DNA of 64,000 nt from Pseudorhodoplanes sinuspersici (GCF_002119765.1 NZ_CP021112.1:186001-250000); one strand, 5' to 3'. Counted from the stretch's first letter, positions 42,840-51,526 are shown. Translations and numbers: made by a program. Notes: a model not told the origin generated them from the sequence alone.

Positions 42840-43631
42840 TCACGAGGACTTGCGTTTCGCGAAATAGGTTTCGGTATCGTATTGCGCACCGACATGCAGA
42901 CCTCCGTCCACGATCACGTGCGTGCCGGTACAGGCGCGCGCGGCATCGGAACAGAAGAACAGAATCGGGGCGGCTACTTCCTCCGGCGACAGCCAGCGGC
43001 CCATCGGAACACGGCGCGGCACGTCGGCGCGGCTTTTCGCGTCGATCTTCGCATCCATCTGCGGCGTCATGATCGGCCCCGGCAGCACCGCGTTGACACG
43101 GATATTGTCGCGCGCCAACTCGAATGCGGCGTGACGGGTGAGACCGAGCACACCGGATTTCGCGGCAGTGTAGCTTACGCCATTGTTGAACGACATCTGG
43201 AAAGCCGCCAGCGAACCAACCGTCACGATGCTGCCGCCGCCAACGCGCCGCATTGCCGGCGCGACCGCCTTGATGCCGTAGAACGGTCCGCTGAGATTAA
43301 GCCCCACGACGCGATTCCAGTCGTCGGCACTGGCGCTGTCGATGGTCGTCGGGGTCCCGCCGCCAGCAACGCTGATCAGCATATCGATGCGGCCGAACGC
43401 TTTCTCGACGGCCGCGACCGCCTGCTCGATCTGATCGAGGTTCGACACATCGACCTGATGAATCGAAAGCTCATCGCCCTTCCCGGCCTTGAGCTGCTCG
43501 AGCCGCGTCTGATCGCGATCGAAAGCAGCCACCTTCGCGCCGCTCTTGAGCAGCCGATCGACGGTGGCCGTTCCGATGCCGCCCGCGCCGCCGGTGACGA
43601 TCGCGACGCAACCCGAAAAATCGAAGTTCAT
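42840..43631 (-). CDS. Short-chain dehydrogenase/reductase
   Basis: 263 residues from the ATG at 43631, which has TGGAGAG just upstream. Cofactor motif VTGGAGGIGTATVDRLLKSG near residue 11-30; the usual NNAG is SVAGG near 85; catalytic Ser in TVGSLAAF and Y-x3-K in SYTAAKSGVL. The C-terminus FFCSDAARACTGTHVIVDGG is typical. It is convergent with the preceding Bug gene and divergent from the PrpD-like gene across an IclR-type palindrome. Confidence 0.9.
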   Translation of the reverse strand: MNFDFSGCVAIVTGGAGGIGTATVDRLLKSGAKVAAFDRDQTRLEQLKAGKGDELSIHQVDVSNLDQIEQAVAAVEKAFGRIDMLISVAGGGTPTTIDSASADDWNRVVGLNLSGPFYGIKAVAPAMRRVGGGSIVTVGSLAAFQMSFNNGVSYTAAKSGVLGLTRHAAFELARDNIRVNAVLPGPIMTPQMDAKIDAKSRADVPRRVPMGRWLSPEEVAAPILFFCSDAARACTGTHVIVDGGLHVGAQYDTETYFAKRKSS

Positions 43632-43657
43632 GAAGCTCTCCAGCTGTTTTTCATTTT

Positions 43658-43672
43658 TTCCGGTAAACGGAA
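43658..43672. promoter_or_regulatory. Candidate IclR operator 2, TTCCG-GTAAA-CGGAA
   Basis: A 15-base inverted repeat with perfect 5-base arms, 27 bases upstream of the SDR start and about 105 bases from the MmgE/PrpD start. The arms and spacer match the sites at 39778-39796 and 47288-47306. Confidence 0.58.
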
Positions 43673-43777
43673 TCTTATCCTGTTGAATGGAAAGTCCTGA
43701 CTTGTTACCACAGGGGCAACGAGCCGCAAACGCTTCCACGTGCTGAGCCTCGTTGATCATTTCGGAGCCGCGAACAG

Positions 43778-45142
43778 ATGCCGTCTGTGTTCACCGAACG
43801 TCTTTGCACCGCCATTCGCCGCTGCGATGGTGGCGATGTGGCGATGCGGGCGCTGATCGGCCGCGCCATCGCAGATACGCTCGGTGTCGCCGCCGCCGGT
43901 TTCGCAGAACCCGTGACGCGGCTGACGCTCGAAGCCTATCGCGGACAGGGCGCCGTCACCTGGTCCGGCGCCGTTTGTGAGAGCGAGGAAGCGGCGGTGA
44001 TGATCGATGCGATCGCCGCGCATGCGCTCGATTTCGACGATGTCTATCTCGAAAGCGCGATCCATCCGAGCACCGTCATTCTTCCCGCCATCCTGCGCAG
44101 CGGCCGGGGTCACGCGCCCGATGAAATCATCGCTGCCTTCAGCGCCGGATTGATCGCGGCGCAGGCGGTCGCGGCGCGGGTCGGGCTAGGCCATTATCAC
44201 AAGGGCTGGCACGGCACCGGCACCATCGGCGCGTTTGCAGCAGCGGCAGCAGCGGGGCGCCTGCGGCGCTTCGACGAGAAGCAGCTGGCGACGATGTTTT
44301 CAATCGTCGCTTCGCAATCAGCTGGACTGAAAGTCAATTTCGGCACGATGACGAAGCCCGCCCATGCCGGCTTCGCCGCGTCCGCCGGCGTACGCGCGGC
44401 GCTGTTGACGCGCGCAGGCTTCACCGCCGCCGCCGATATTTTCGGCCCCGGCGGCTATGCCGAACTCTACGGCACGCCCGATGGCCTTGAGGAGCCTTCC
44501 GACGAGGCCTATCGCCTGCGCGCCGACAAGGTTGCGCTCAAGCTCTATCCCTGCTGCTACGGCACGCATCGGCTGATCGGCATCGCCCTCGATGCCCGCG
44601 CCAAGCTTGGCAATGCTTTCTGCGACGAGCGCCTGCGCGTTCGCATCACCGTGCCGAAAGGCAGCATCGATGTGTTGCGCTACGATCGCCCGCGCACCGG
44701 CCTCGAAGCCAAATTCTCCGCGCCCTACAGCATCGCCGTATCGCTGCTCGACGGTCTGCCGACGCTCGATCACTTCACCGATGCGGCGGTGGCATCGCGC
44801 GGCGATGTCAAAGCCTGTATGGAGCGGATCGACGTCATCCAGAATGCGGCGCAGGACAGCGGCGGCGATATCGAATTTGGCCATGTCACGCTCGATGTGA
44901 TCGGCAGCGACGGCGCCACGCGCGACAGCTTCACCCGCCACGCCATTCCCGGCTCGCCGGACGATCCGCCGTCGCGCGCCGACGTGATCGCGAAATTCCA
45001 GAGCGTCACGGCGATCTTCGAACGCGCCTTCAGCAAACCGTTTCCGATCCTGCAACAGGCCGCTGATATCGCCGAGGTGCGCGCCTGGCTGCCCGACCAG
45101 GACACCCGCGCATCCCTGCAGCGCGCGGTCGCCTTCCGATAA
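43778..45142 (+). CDS. MmgE/PrpD family protein
   Basis: 454 residues, usual length for the 2-methylcitrate dehydratase/cis-aconitate decarboxylase fold. Recognisable are AIAAHALDFDDVYLESAIHP near residue 75, GYHKGWHGTGTIGAFAAAAA-type sequence at 143-165 (here HYHKGWHGTGTIG), MTKPAHAGFAASAG near 190 and KLYPCCYGTHRLI near 256. Members act on short tricarboxylates or dicarboxylates by dehydration, decarboxylation or isomerisation. No prpB/C genes are present, so a role with a different acid is likely. Confidence 0.9.
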   Translation: MPSVFTERLCTAIRRCDGGDVAMRALIGRAIADTLGVAAAGFAEPVTRLTLEAYRGQGAVTWSGAVCESEEAAVMIDAIAAHALDFDDVYLESAIHPSTVILPAILRSGRGHAPDEIIAAFSAGLIAAQAVAARVGLGHYHKGWHGTGTIGAFAAAAAAGRLRRFDEKQLATMFSIVASQSAGLKVNFGTMTKPAHAGFAASAGVRAALLTRAGFTAAADIFGPGGYAELYGTPDGLEEPSDEAYRLRADKVALKLYPCCYGTHRLIGIALDARAKLGNAFCDERLRVRITVPKGSIDVLRYDRPRTGLEAKFSAPYSIAVSLLDGLPTLDHFTDAAVASRGDVKACMERIDVIQNAAQDSGGDIEFGHVTLDVIGSDGATRDSFTRHAIPGSPDDPPSRADVIAKFQSVTAIFERAFSKPFPILQQAADIAEVRAWLPDQDTRASLQRAVAFR

Positions 45143-45187
45143 ATACGCGCCGAAGCCGCGCATCATCTTCCCAAGGAGAACAACAAT

Positions 45188-46180
45188 ATGTCGTACAATG
45201 TCGAAGACATCGCCAAGGTGATGCAGACCCCGCTGAAGCTCAACACCAAGGCCGGGGCGAAAATCTTCATCATTACCGATACCAAGATCGATCCGGTGCT
45301 GTGGCAGGGCCTGTCCAAGGCGGCCAAGGATCTCGGCATGGAAGCCAATGTCGGCATCATGGAGCCGCGCGCGACGCATTCGTCCAATCCAACGAGCCCG
45401 ATCCATCGCGCCGCGCTCGATCCCGATCTCGACCTCGTCGTCTATCTGACCTCGACCGCGATGGCGCATGCCACCATCACCGAAGATCTGATCGAAAACG
45501 GAAAGCAGCATCTGCTGATGGAAGAGCTGACGCCGGCGATGCTGTCGCCGGATGGCCCGGCCGGCGCGGATTATGGGGCGATCAACGAACTTGGTCTGCG
45601 CATTGCCAAGGTCTTCACCGAGGGCGACACCTGCCACGTCACCTGTCCGAACGGCACCAACCTCACCGCCAGCATCACGGGCCGGCCCGGCCGTTCGATC
45701 GCCGGCATCCCGGTTCAGCTGAAGCCCGATGGCGGCGCCGGCTGCGCCTTCCCCGATGGTGAAGCGCATGTCTGTCCGGTCGAAGGCACCGGGAATGGCG
45801 TCGTGGTGTTCGACCTCACCGCGCATTCGGTCGGTTCGATCAAGGAGCATATGAAGCTCACCGTTGTCGATGGCATGGTGACCAAGATCGAGGGCGGTCG
45901 TGAAGCGGCGATCTGGCGCGAGATTCTGGAAAAGCATGGCGACGCCGCCAGCTTCAATTGCCCGGCGGAAATTTCGATCGGCCTCAATCCGAAAGTGACG
46001 CCGACCGGCGTGATGCGCACCGACAAGAAGATGTATGCAACCTCGCATATCGGCATGGGTGATACGGTGGCGCTGGGCGGCACCTGCCACGCCAAGCTGC
46101 GTCTCGAAGGCGTCATCAGCAAGCCGGAAATTTCGGTCGATGGCCAGACGCTGACGCGCGGCGGCAAGATTCTTGTCTAA
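45188..46180 (+). CDS. M29 aminopeptidase-fold protein, NicX (2,5-dihydroxypyridine dioxygenase)-like
   Basis: 330 residues. The overall layout follows the small M29-like group that includes NicX: N-terminal alpha/beta domain, then a C-terminal metal region with SIKEHMKLTVVDGMVTKIEG near 222 and SHIGMGDTVALGGTCHAKLR near 285. The HIGMG histidine matches the NicX iron-ligand motif HIGWG. The later ligand pair, CHLD in NicX by memory, reads CHAK here, so the Asp ligand may be missing. It may still be a hydrolase or oxygenase of this fold. GGAGAA lies nine bases before the ATG. Confidence 0.75.
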   Translation: MSYNVEDIAKVMQTPLKLNTKAGAKIFIITDTKIDPVLWQGLSKAAKDLGMEANVGIMEPRATHSSNPTSPIHRAALDPDLDLVVYLTSTAMAHATITEDLIENGKQHLLMEELTPAMLSPDGPAGADYGAINELGLRIAKVFTEGDTCHVTCPNGTNLTASITGRPGRSIAGIPVQLKPDGGAGCAFPDGEAHVCPVEGTGNGVVVFDLTAHSVGSIKEHMKLTVVDGMVTKIEGGREAAIWREILEKHGDAASFNCPAEISIGLNPKVTPTGVMRTDKKMYATSHIGMGDTVALGGTCHAKLRLEGVISKPEISVDGQTLTRGGKILV

Positions 46181-46208
46181 TCTCTGGCTGACGCGAAAGA
46201 CCTTTCCC

Positions 46209-47120
46209 ATGCGCATGATTACGGCGGCAAAGACCATCGACGCCTTGTCGATCGCCGAGGCCGCCTCCGTCATCGCACAGGTCTATGCCGGCCTTGCCGC
46301 CGGCCATGTGGTGGCATCGTCGCCCTCGGCGATGCGCATAGCCGGGCCGCCGCATCGCATCCAGGTGAAAGGCGCAGTATTGCAGGATCTCGGCATTGCC
46401 GGCGCGCGCTTGAGCTCGCTGCGCGATCCGCGGCTGATCCTGTGGGATCTGGAAACCGGCTCGCCGATCCTGCTGCTGGAGGAAAGCTGGCTCTACACCT
46501 TCCGCACCGGCATCTCCGGTGCAGTCGTGGCGCGCTGGCTGTCGCCCAATCCCAATCCGCGCATTGCTTTGATCGGCGCCGGCAAGATCGCAACCCATAT
46601 GGCGCGCGGCTTTGCCGAACTCTGCAATCCCTCATCGATCCTCGTGGCGTCGCGAACAGCGCAATCGGCGGAGCGTCTGGTCTCTGCCGTCGGCAGCAAG
46701 GCTTGCGACATCGCCATTGCGCCCAGCATCGAAGACGCGGTGCGCGGCGCCGATATCATCGCCACCATCACCACGGCCAGCGCGCCGCTGGTCGATCCGT
46801 CCTGGATCAAGCCGGGTGCGCTTGTGCTGTCGATGGGCGGCGTGCAGGAATTTTCGCCGCAGACCTTTCAGGCAGCCACGCATCGCTTCGTCGATGATCT
46901 CGATTACGCGCTCTATCAGGGCGATCTCGCCAGCTTCGTCAAAGCCGGCGCGGTTGCCGAAAGCGACATCAGAGGCACCATCGTCTCAATCGGCGAGGTC
47001 GCGGCCGGCCGATGGCAGGGTCGAGCGGCCCCTTCCGAAACCGTTTACGCGGTGATCCAGGGTTTGACCGCGCTCGATCTCGGACTCGCCTATCGCATTT
47101 ATCGGAACAGCGCGGACTGA
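46209..47120 (+). CDS. Ornithine cyclodeaminase/mu-crystallin family protein
   Basis: 303 residues from the ATG at 46209; a TTG at 46173 would overlap the preceding gene. The NAD(P)-binding motif is IALIGAGKIATHMARGFAEL near residue 118, and RTGISGAVVARWLS near 98 is the family's substrate-side signature. Members are NAD(P)-dependent imine reductases or amino acid dehydrogenases and cyclodeaminases. It is 28 bases downstream of the M29-like gene and suggests a nitrogen-containing intermediate in this pathway. Confidence 0.9.
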   Translation: MRMITAAKTIDALSIAEAASVIAQVYAGLAAGHVVASSPSAMRIAGPPHRIQVKGAVLQDLGIAGARLSSLRDPRLILWDLETGSPILLLEESWLYTFRTGISGAVVARWLSPNPNPRIALIGAGKIATHMARGFAELCNPSSILVASRTAQSAERLVSAVGSKACDIAIAPSIEDAVRGADIIATITTASAPLVDPSWIKPGALVLSMGGVQEFSPQTFQAATHRFVDDLDYALYQGDLASFVKAGAVAESDIRGTIVSIGEVAAGRWQGRAAPSETVYAVIQGLTALDLGLAYRIYRNSAD

Positions 47121-47287
47121 TCGCGCCGCGCAGACCAGCTGGTTCGCTCACTCTTGCAAGTTGGGCTGCGCCTGCTGCGCTTGCTCGCATTACCGGGCGC
47201 ACAAGCTTGCACCCCTGCCCCGCTCACGCACCGTTCCGCTTGCGCAAGTTCGGCGCATCCCCTAGCCTCAATCACATAACGGAATAA

Positions 47288-47306
47288 CTTTCCGATTAAC
47301 GGAAAG
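47288..47306. promoter_or_regulatory. Candidate IclR operator 3, CTTTCCG-ATTAA-CGGAAAG
   Basis: A 19-base inverted repeat with perfect 7-base arms, 17 bases before the Bug gene start at 47324, with a half-site ATAACGGAA at 47276-47284 just upstream. Position over the ribosome binding/promoter region implies repression. Confidence 0.6.
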
Positions 47307-47323
47307 ATTAGGGAGGATGAAGA

Positions 47324-48289
47324 ATGCGCGCAGTCATTCGCTTGCTTGCGTTGATGCTCGTTGCCGCCGCAGCACTTCCCGCTGCGGCACAGGATTATCC
47401 CAATCGACCTATCCGCTGGATCATTCCTTATGCTGCAGGCGGCGGTTCCGACACGCTGGCGCGCATGATCGCGCCGGAAATGTCGAAGCGACTCGGCCAG
47501 CCGATCGTGATCGAAAACAAGCCGGGTGCTGCCTCGGCGGTGGCCGCAGCCGAAGTCGCGCGATCGGCGCCGGACGGCTACACCATCTTCTCCGCAGATA
47601 ACGGCACGATGGTTTACAATCCCGCGCTCTACAAAAAGCTGGCTTACGATCCGAAGGAGTTTCGCCCCGTATCGATGCTGGCGCGCTCGCCGACCATTCT
47701 TGTGGTCGGGCCATCGACGAAAGCCTCCAGCGTCAAGGAGCTGGTCGCATCGGTGAAGTCGCAGCCCGGCAAGATCAGCTACGCCTCCGCTGGCCCCGGC
47801 AGTCCACATGCGATGGCGATGGAGCTGGTGAAAGCGACCGTCGGGCTCGACATGATCCATGTGCCCTATCGCGGCGGCGCACTCAGCATTCAGGATGTTG
47901 CGGCCGGACAAGTGCCGATGTGCATGACCGATTTTTCCAGCGGCTCCGGCATGATTGCATCGGGCAAGGTGCGCGCGCTGGCGGTGGCCAATCCCAAACG
48001 CATGCCGCAACTGCCGGACATTCCGACCTTCGATGAGCTGGGCTTCAAGGGCATCTATGCCGAGGCTTTTGCTGGCGTCGTCGTGCCGGCCGGCACGCCC
48101 GACACTGTCGTCGCCAAGTTGCAGACGGCGGTTCAGGAAGCGGTGGCCGAACCGACGATCCAGAAGCGCCTGTTCGAGATCGGCCAGGAGCCGGTCGGCG
48201 GCACCGCCGAGCAATTCGCGGGTGTGCTGAATGCAGAAACGACGCGCTGGCACAAGCTGATCAAGGATCTCAACATCTCGCTGGATTGA
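47324..48289 (+). CDS. Bug/TctC-family periplasmic solute-binding protein
   Basis: 321 residues, GGGAGGA upstream. Signal peptide RAVIRLLALMLVAAAALPAA then AQDYPNRPIRWIIPYAAGGG with the AAGGGSDT binding loop. IENKPGAASAVAAAEVA near 60 and MIHVPYRGGALSIQDVAAGQ near 178 confirm the Bug family. It has its own IclR-type operator. Again no tripartite permease genes lie nearby. Confidence 0.93.
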   Translation: MRAVIRLLALMLVAAAALPAAAQDYPNRPIRWIIPYAAGGGSDTLARMIAPEMSKRLGQPIVIENKPGAASAVAAAEVARSAPDGYTIFSADNGTMVYNPALYKKLAYDPKEFRPVSMLARSPTILVVGPSTKASSVKELVASVKSQPGKISYASAGPGSPHAMAMELVKATVGLDMIHVPYRGGALSIQDVAAGQVPMCMTDFSSGSGMIASGKVRALAVANPKRMPQLPDIPTFDELGFKGIYAEAFAGVVVPAGTPDTVVAKLQTAVQEAVAEPTIQKRLFEIGQEPVGGTAEQFAGVLNAETTRWHKLIKDLNISLD

Positions 48290-48315
48290 GAACGCAGAAG
48301 CAAAGCGCCGCACAC

Positions 48316-49185
48316 ATGCCCGTCATCCGGACAGCCTCCGATCTTCTGACCTGGTATCGAATCGATGACTTCACCGATCCATGGGCCGATGCGCCCTGGA
48401 TCGTGTTGATGCATGGCGTCGCCGAAACAAGCGATGCCTGGTTTGCCTGGATTCCGCATCTGGCGCGGCGCTATCGCGTGCTGCGGTTCGACATTCGCGG
48501 TTTCGGTCAATCGTCGCCGATGCCGCGCGATTATGACTGGCCGTTCGAACGCATCGGCGATGATTTGCTGTCGCTGACGAGCCAGTTGCAGATCGAGCGT
48601 TTTCATCTCGTCTCCGCGAAAGTCGGCGGCACCATGGCGCTGCATTTTGCGAGCCGGCGGCCAAAGGCGTTGCGCAGCCTGTCGGTGCTGGGCACGCCGG
48701 TCGTCACCGCCAGCGCAACAGAAGCCGGCTATTCGCCGGATGAGATCGATCGGCATGGCGTCGGCCATTGGGCGCGGCGCACCATGGGCAATCGCCTTGG
48801 CACCGCGTTGCCGCCCGAAGCACATGAATGGTGGGCGAAGATGATGGAGACGACACCCGCCTCGACGCAAGCGGGCTTTCTGCGCGTCCTGCCACAGATC
48901 GATGTGCGGCCGCTGTTGCCGCAGATCGCCTGCCCGACGCTGGTGGTGATTACCGGCGATCCGAATAATCCGGCGCAGAACCTGACGGGCGTCGCATCAA
49001 CCATCGCCTGGCAATCGACGATCGCGAAATCGGAATTGCTGGTGATCCCCAATGACTCGTTTCATGTCGCAGCGACAGCGCCCGACCGCGCGGCGGAAGC
49101 CGTGCTGAATTTCATCGACCGGCACGAGCCTGCCATGTCGACTTCCAAAACCATCGCAAGTGCCGAAAGGACCTCCCATGTGTGA
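48316..49185 (+). CDS. Alpha/beta hydrolase, enol-lactonase/deformylase-like
   Basis: 289 residues from the ATG at 48316; a TTG at 48286 overlapping the Bug stop is an alternative. The oxyanion region is IVLMHGVAETSDAWFAWIPH near 33, then FDIRGFGQS near 65; the nucleophile elbow position reads LVSAKVGGTMALHF near 98, with Lys in place of the expected Gly-x-Ser pattern (S-A-K-V-G-G), so the nucleophile may be displaced. Late acid VITGDPNNPAQN and histidine PNDSFHVAATAPDRAAEAV are in place. In PcaD/NicD-type pathways such enzymes open lactones or deformylate intermediates. Confidence 0.8.
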   Translation: MPVIRTASDLLTWYRIDDFTDPWADAPWIVLMHGVAETSDAWFAWIPHLARRYRVLRFDIRGFGQSSPMPRDYDWPFERIGDDLLSLTSQLQIERFHLVSAKVGGTMALHFASRRPKALRSLSVLGTPVVTASATEAGYSPDEIDRHGVGHWARRTMGNRLGTALPPEAHEWWAKMMETTPASTQAGFLRVLPQIDVRPLLPQIACPTLVVITGDPNNPAQNLTGVASTIAWQSTIAKSELLVIPNDSFHVAATAPDRAAEAVLNFIDRHEPAMSTSKTIASAERTSHV

Positions 49186-49912
49186 TTGCCCCGAACATAT
49201 CCGCCCGGGCTGGAAGGGATGGATTCCGTTGCCGGCACGAAAGCCTGAGCAAGGGCGCGGCGCATGGACCGATCTGACGCATGTCATCACCGAGGATCTG
49301 TCACGCTCGCCGGCTTTTCCGAAGCCCGTGATCCGGCAGATCGTCAAGATGCCGAAGGACAATGCCAACGTCACCGAATTCCAGATGGTCTGCCATCACG
49401 GCACGCATGTCGATGCGCCGCGCCACTTTTTGAATGATGCGCCATCGTTTGATGAGATTCCGCTCGACCGGCTGTATGGTCCGGCGGTGATCTGGCGGAT
49501 CGAGAAAGGCCCGTTCGGCTTGATCACGCCGGAGGATTTCGAAGCGGCGAGTCCCAAGCTGCAGCCGGGCGACATGCTGCTGCTCGATACCGGCTGGGCG
49601 CAGCATATCAATACCGAGATATATGAAGACCATGCCTCGCTGACGCCGGAGGCGGCGGAATGGCTGGTTGCGCATCAGATCAAGCTGCTTGGCATCGATT
49701 GCAGCACGCCGGACCTGACGTCGCATAAGCGGCCGAAGGGCTTCACCTGGCCGGTGCATGAGATCCTGCTGTCACAAGGCGTTCTGATCGCGGAGCATCT
49801 GACCAATCTGCGCCCGCTCGCCAATCAGCGGGTCGAGGCGATGTTTCTCGGCATCCCAATCGCCGGCTCGGATGGCGCACAGGCCCGTGTCATCGCGCGC
49901 CCGTTAATATAG
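49178..49912 (+). CDS. Cyclase-family metal-dependent hydrolase (kynurenine formamidase-like)
   Basis: 244 residues from the ATG at 49178, with AAAGGA upstream and an 8-base overlap with the hydrolase gene. The metal-binding signature HHGTHVDAPRHF (H-x-G-T-H-x-D-x-P-x-H-F) is near residue 74. LLLDTGWAQH near 135 and LGIDCSTPDL near 174 complete the PF04199-type fold. Relatives hydrolyse N-formylkynurenine, isatin or other amides and lactams. Paired with the hydrolase it may release a carboxylate from an amide-type intermediate. Confidence 0.9.
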   Translation: MCDCPEHIRPGWKGWIPLPARKPEQGRGAWTDLTHVITEDLSRSPAFPKPVIRQIVKMPKDNANVTEFQMVCHHGTHVDAPRHFLNDAPSFDEIPLDRLYGPAVIWRIEKGPFGLITPEDFEAASPKLQPGDMLLLDTGWAQHINTEIYEDHASLTPEAAEWLVAHQIKLLGIDCSTPDLTSHKRPKGFTWPVHEILLSQGVLIAEHLTNLRPLANQRVEAMFLGIPIAGSDGAQARVIARPLI

Positions 49913-49965
49913 CCACATGCCTTTCTAATTTGAGAGCGCTTATTCGGCGCCGCGGTCAGTCCTCA

Positions 49966-50342
49966 TCAGATCGATTGTTCGGCCCAGCCGACGGTCAAGA
50001 GCTCAAATCTGATCAGTCGACGTAACCGTCCAGAGACGGTGAGATAGAGCGCGAGGATGGTGATCGGAGGATCGTTCTCATTCCGCCAGTTGGCGTGAGG
50101 TAACCAAGGGTTGATCAGCACCATCTGGTCGTCAGTAATCGGGCAGAGCAAGCCATTCACATCGTAAGCGCCGTCCTTTCCTTCCACTTTGATGCGGGCA
50201 TGGACATGCGGGTGGCGCGGACGTGGACCGGCTGGTTTGTGCGGAAAAGCGTCACGCGGCCGAACAAGCCCTGATGAACGCCAATAACGCCGACCATCTT
50301 TCCTCTGTGCTCGCTCTCATGGGCCAGCTTTGGCGGCATCAT
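49966..50342 (-). pseudogene. Frameshifted AraC-type regulator cupin-domain remnant
   Basis: Two overlapping minus-strand frames together give a cupin sensor domain: frame one runs to FGRVTLFRTNQPVHV, then frame two continues as PRHPHVHARIKVEGKDGAYD, NGLLCPITDDQMVLINPWLP and HANWRNENDPPITILALYL. The switch lies near 50210-50225 and needs a one-base indel. After ALYL the sequence loses similarity and stops at 49966, so the helix-turn-helix half is missing. The gene is dead by both frameshift and truncation. Confidence 0.65.
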
Positions 50343-50467
50343 CCACTACATCGGACAAAAAGGTAAGTTGTCGGACCAGCGGTAAGCGCCGACGGAGGCG
50401 CGCGGGTATGGTCCCGACCGACGAATGATGGCATCCAATAGAATTAACTCGATCAGGAGGTTACGGC

Positions 50468-51127
50468 ATGACTTCTCCCAGAATGGAACTGAGATTGGTC
50501 GAGGATGTGGTGGCGGCGAACGGACGCTTGTTGTTTCCGGACGATGGCGCGCACCGCATCTGCTACGTGGTCCATGGCGAGATCGCTGCCGACGGAGCCA
50601 AACTTCGGGACGATCAAGCCATCTGCCTTTCCGGCGCGGCGGAGTTGAAGGCGGCTGCAAGCGGCGCGACTGTCTGGCGCTACGAGTTCGCAGCGGCGAA
50701 TGTCCCGATCGCAACTCTTGCGTCGCATGCCGGTGTCACACGGGAGAAGCTGCGACAGACGATTGCGTGGCCCATCGCCGACCGAGTTTTGATCCGTGCT
50801 GACAGCGTGTCCTTCCCGCCAGGCGGCTGTGCCTATCTGCACAAGCACCAGGGACCCGGCATCCGCTGTCTCATCGAGGGCGGGATCAGAATAGATGCCT
50901 TGGGCCATTCGGCTAGCTATGGGCCGGGAGCAGCCTGGTTCGAGACTGGGCCCGATCCGGTATTCGCACAGGCGGCCGCCGAGCGTCCGAGCCGGTTCAT
51001 CAGAGTCATGGTGCTGCCGGCAGATATCCTCGGGCGCAGTTCGATTGCGTACGTGAATCCTGAGGACCGCGAGAAACCGAAGTCCCAGGTCTACAAGGGC
51101 TATGTCGACCAGGTCATCGACATTTGA
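50468..51127 (+). CDS. Cupin-type protein of unknown function
   Basis: 219 residues with a strong AGGAGG ribosome binding site eight bases before the ATG. Two cupin-like halves are visible: HRICYVVHGEIAADGAKLRD near residue 28 and, in the second half, PPGGCAYLHKHQGPGIRCLI near 117 followed by GIRIDALGHSASYGPGAAWF. The H-x-H plus later acidic residues could bind a metal. I do not recognise a specific enzyme. It is intact while both neighbours are decayed, so it is either selected or a recent arrival. Confidence 0.7.
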   Translation: MTSPRMELRLVEDVVAANGRLLFPDDGAHRICYVVHGEIAADGAKLRDDQAICLSGAAELKAAASGATVWRYEFAAANVPIATLASHAGVTREKLRQTIAWPIADRVLIRADSVSFPPGGCAYLHKHQGPGIRCLIEGGIRIDALGHSASYGPGAAWFETGPDPVFAQAAAERPSRFIRVMVLPADILGRSSIAYVNPEDREKPKSQVYKGYVDQVIDI

Positions 51128-51156
51128 CATTCCCTCTCGAGCTACGGAACCGAGGC

Positions 51157-51366
51157 ATGCCGGCCCCCTCGAACATGCGGGAAGGCGGGCGTCTTTTTGT
51201 CGATCAGTTGTTGCTCCACAGCGTTGACACGGTCTTCGCCGTTCCTGGTGAAAGTTACCTTCCCGCTCTGGACGGACTGTATGCCGTAAAGGAACGCATC
51301 AGACTCATCACTTGCCGCATGGAGGCCGGAGCTGCCAACATGGCGTAGGCCTATAGCACCTCTCTT
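51157..51366 (+). pseudogene. Truncated thiamine pyrophosphate enzyme (acetolactate synthase-like) N-terminus
   Basis: From the ATG at 51157 come MREGGRLFVDQLLLHSVDTV, then FAVPGESYLPALDGLYAV and LITCRMEAGAANMA, the standard start of TPP enzymes of the acetolactate synthase/benzoylformate decarboxylase group including the E-x-G-A-A-N-M-A motif. An amber codon at 51346-51348 sits where the family has Glu followed by Ala-Tyr, and Ala-Tyr does follow it; after that similarity ends. So a premature stop is followed by truncation. Confidence 0.65.
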
Positions 51367-51526
51367 AACGCGCCTTGTGGAATGCAGCGGGTGTCCTGAA
51401 TTGCGTGCAAAACTGGATTATGAAAAAATGAAATCCTAGGCGTGTAGGCAGAATGTCTATTGTTCCGTGGAGCTTTCCTCCGTGGGAAACAATATTTCAA
51501 AGAGATTCAATAGTTGCGCCGCCAGA

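Noticed and set aside
44318-46273. A 651-residue open frame on the minus strand antisense to the PrpD-like and M29-like genes
   Set aside because: It is explained by GC-rich codon bias opposite two well-supported genes; the translation has no recognisable domain and spans a real intergenic gap.
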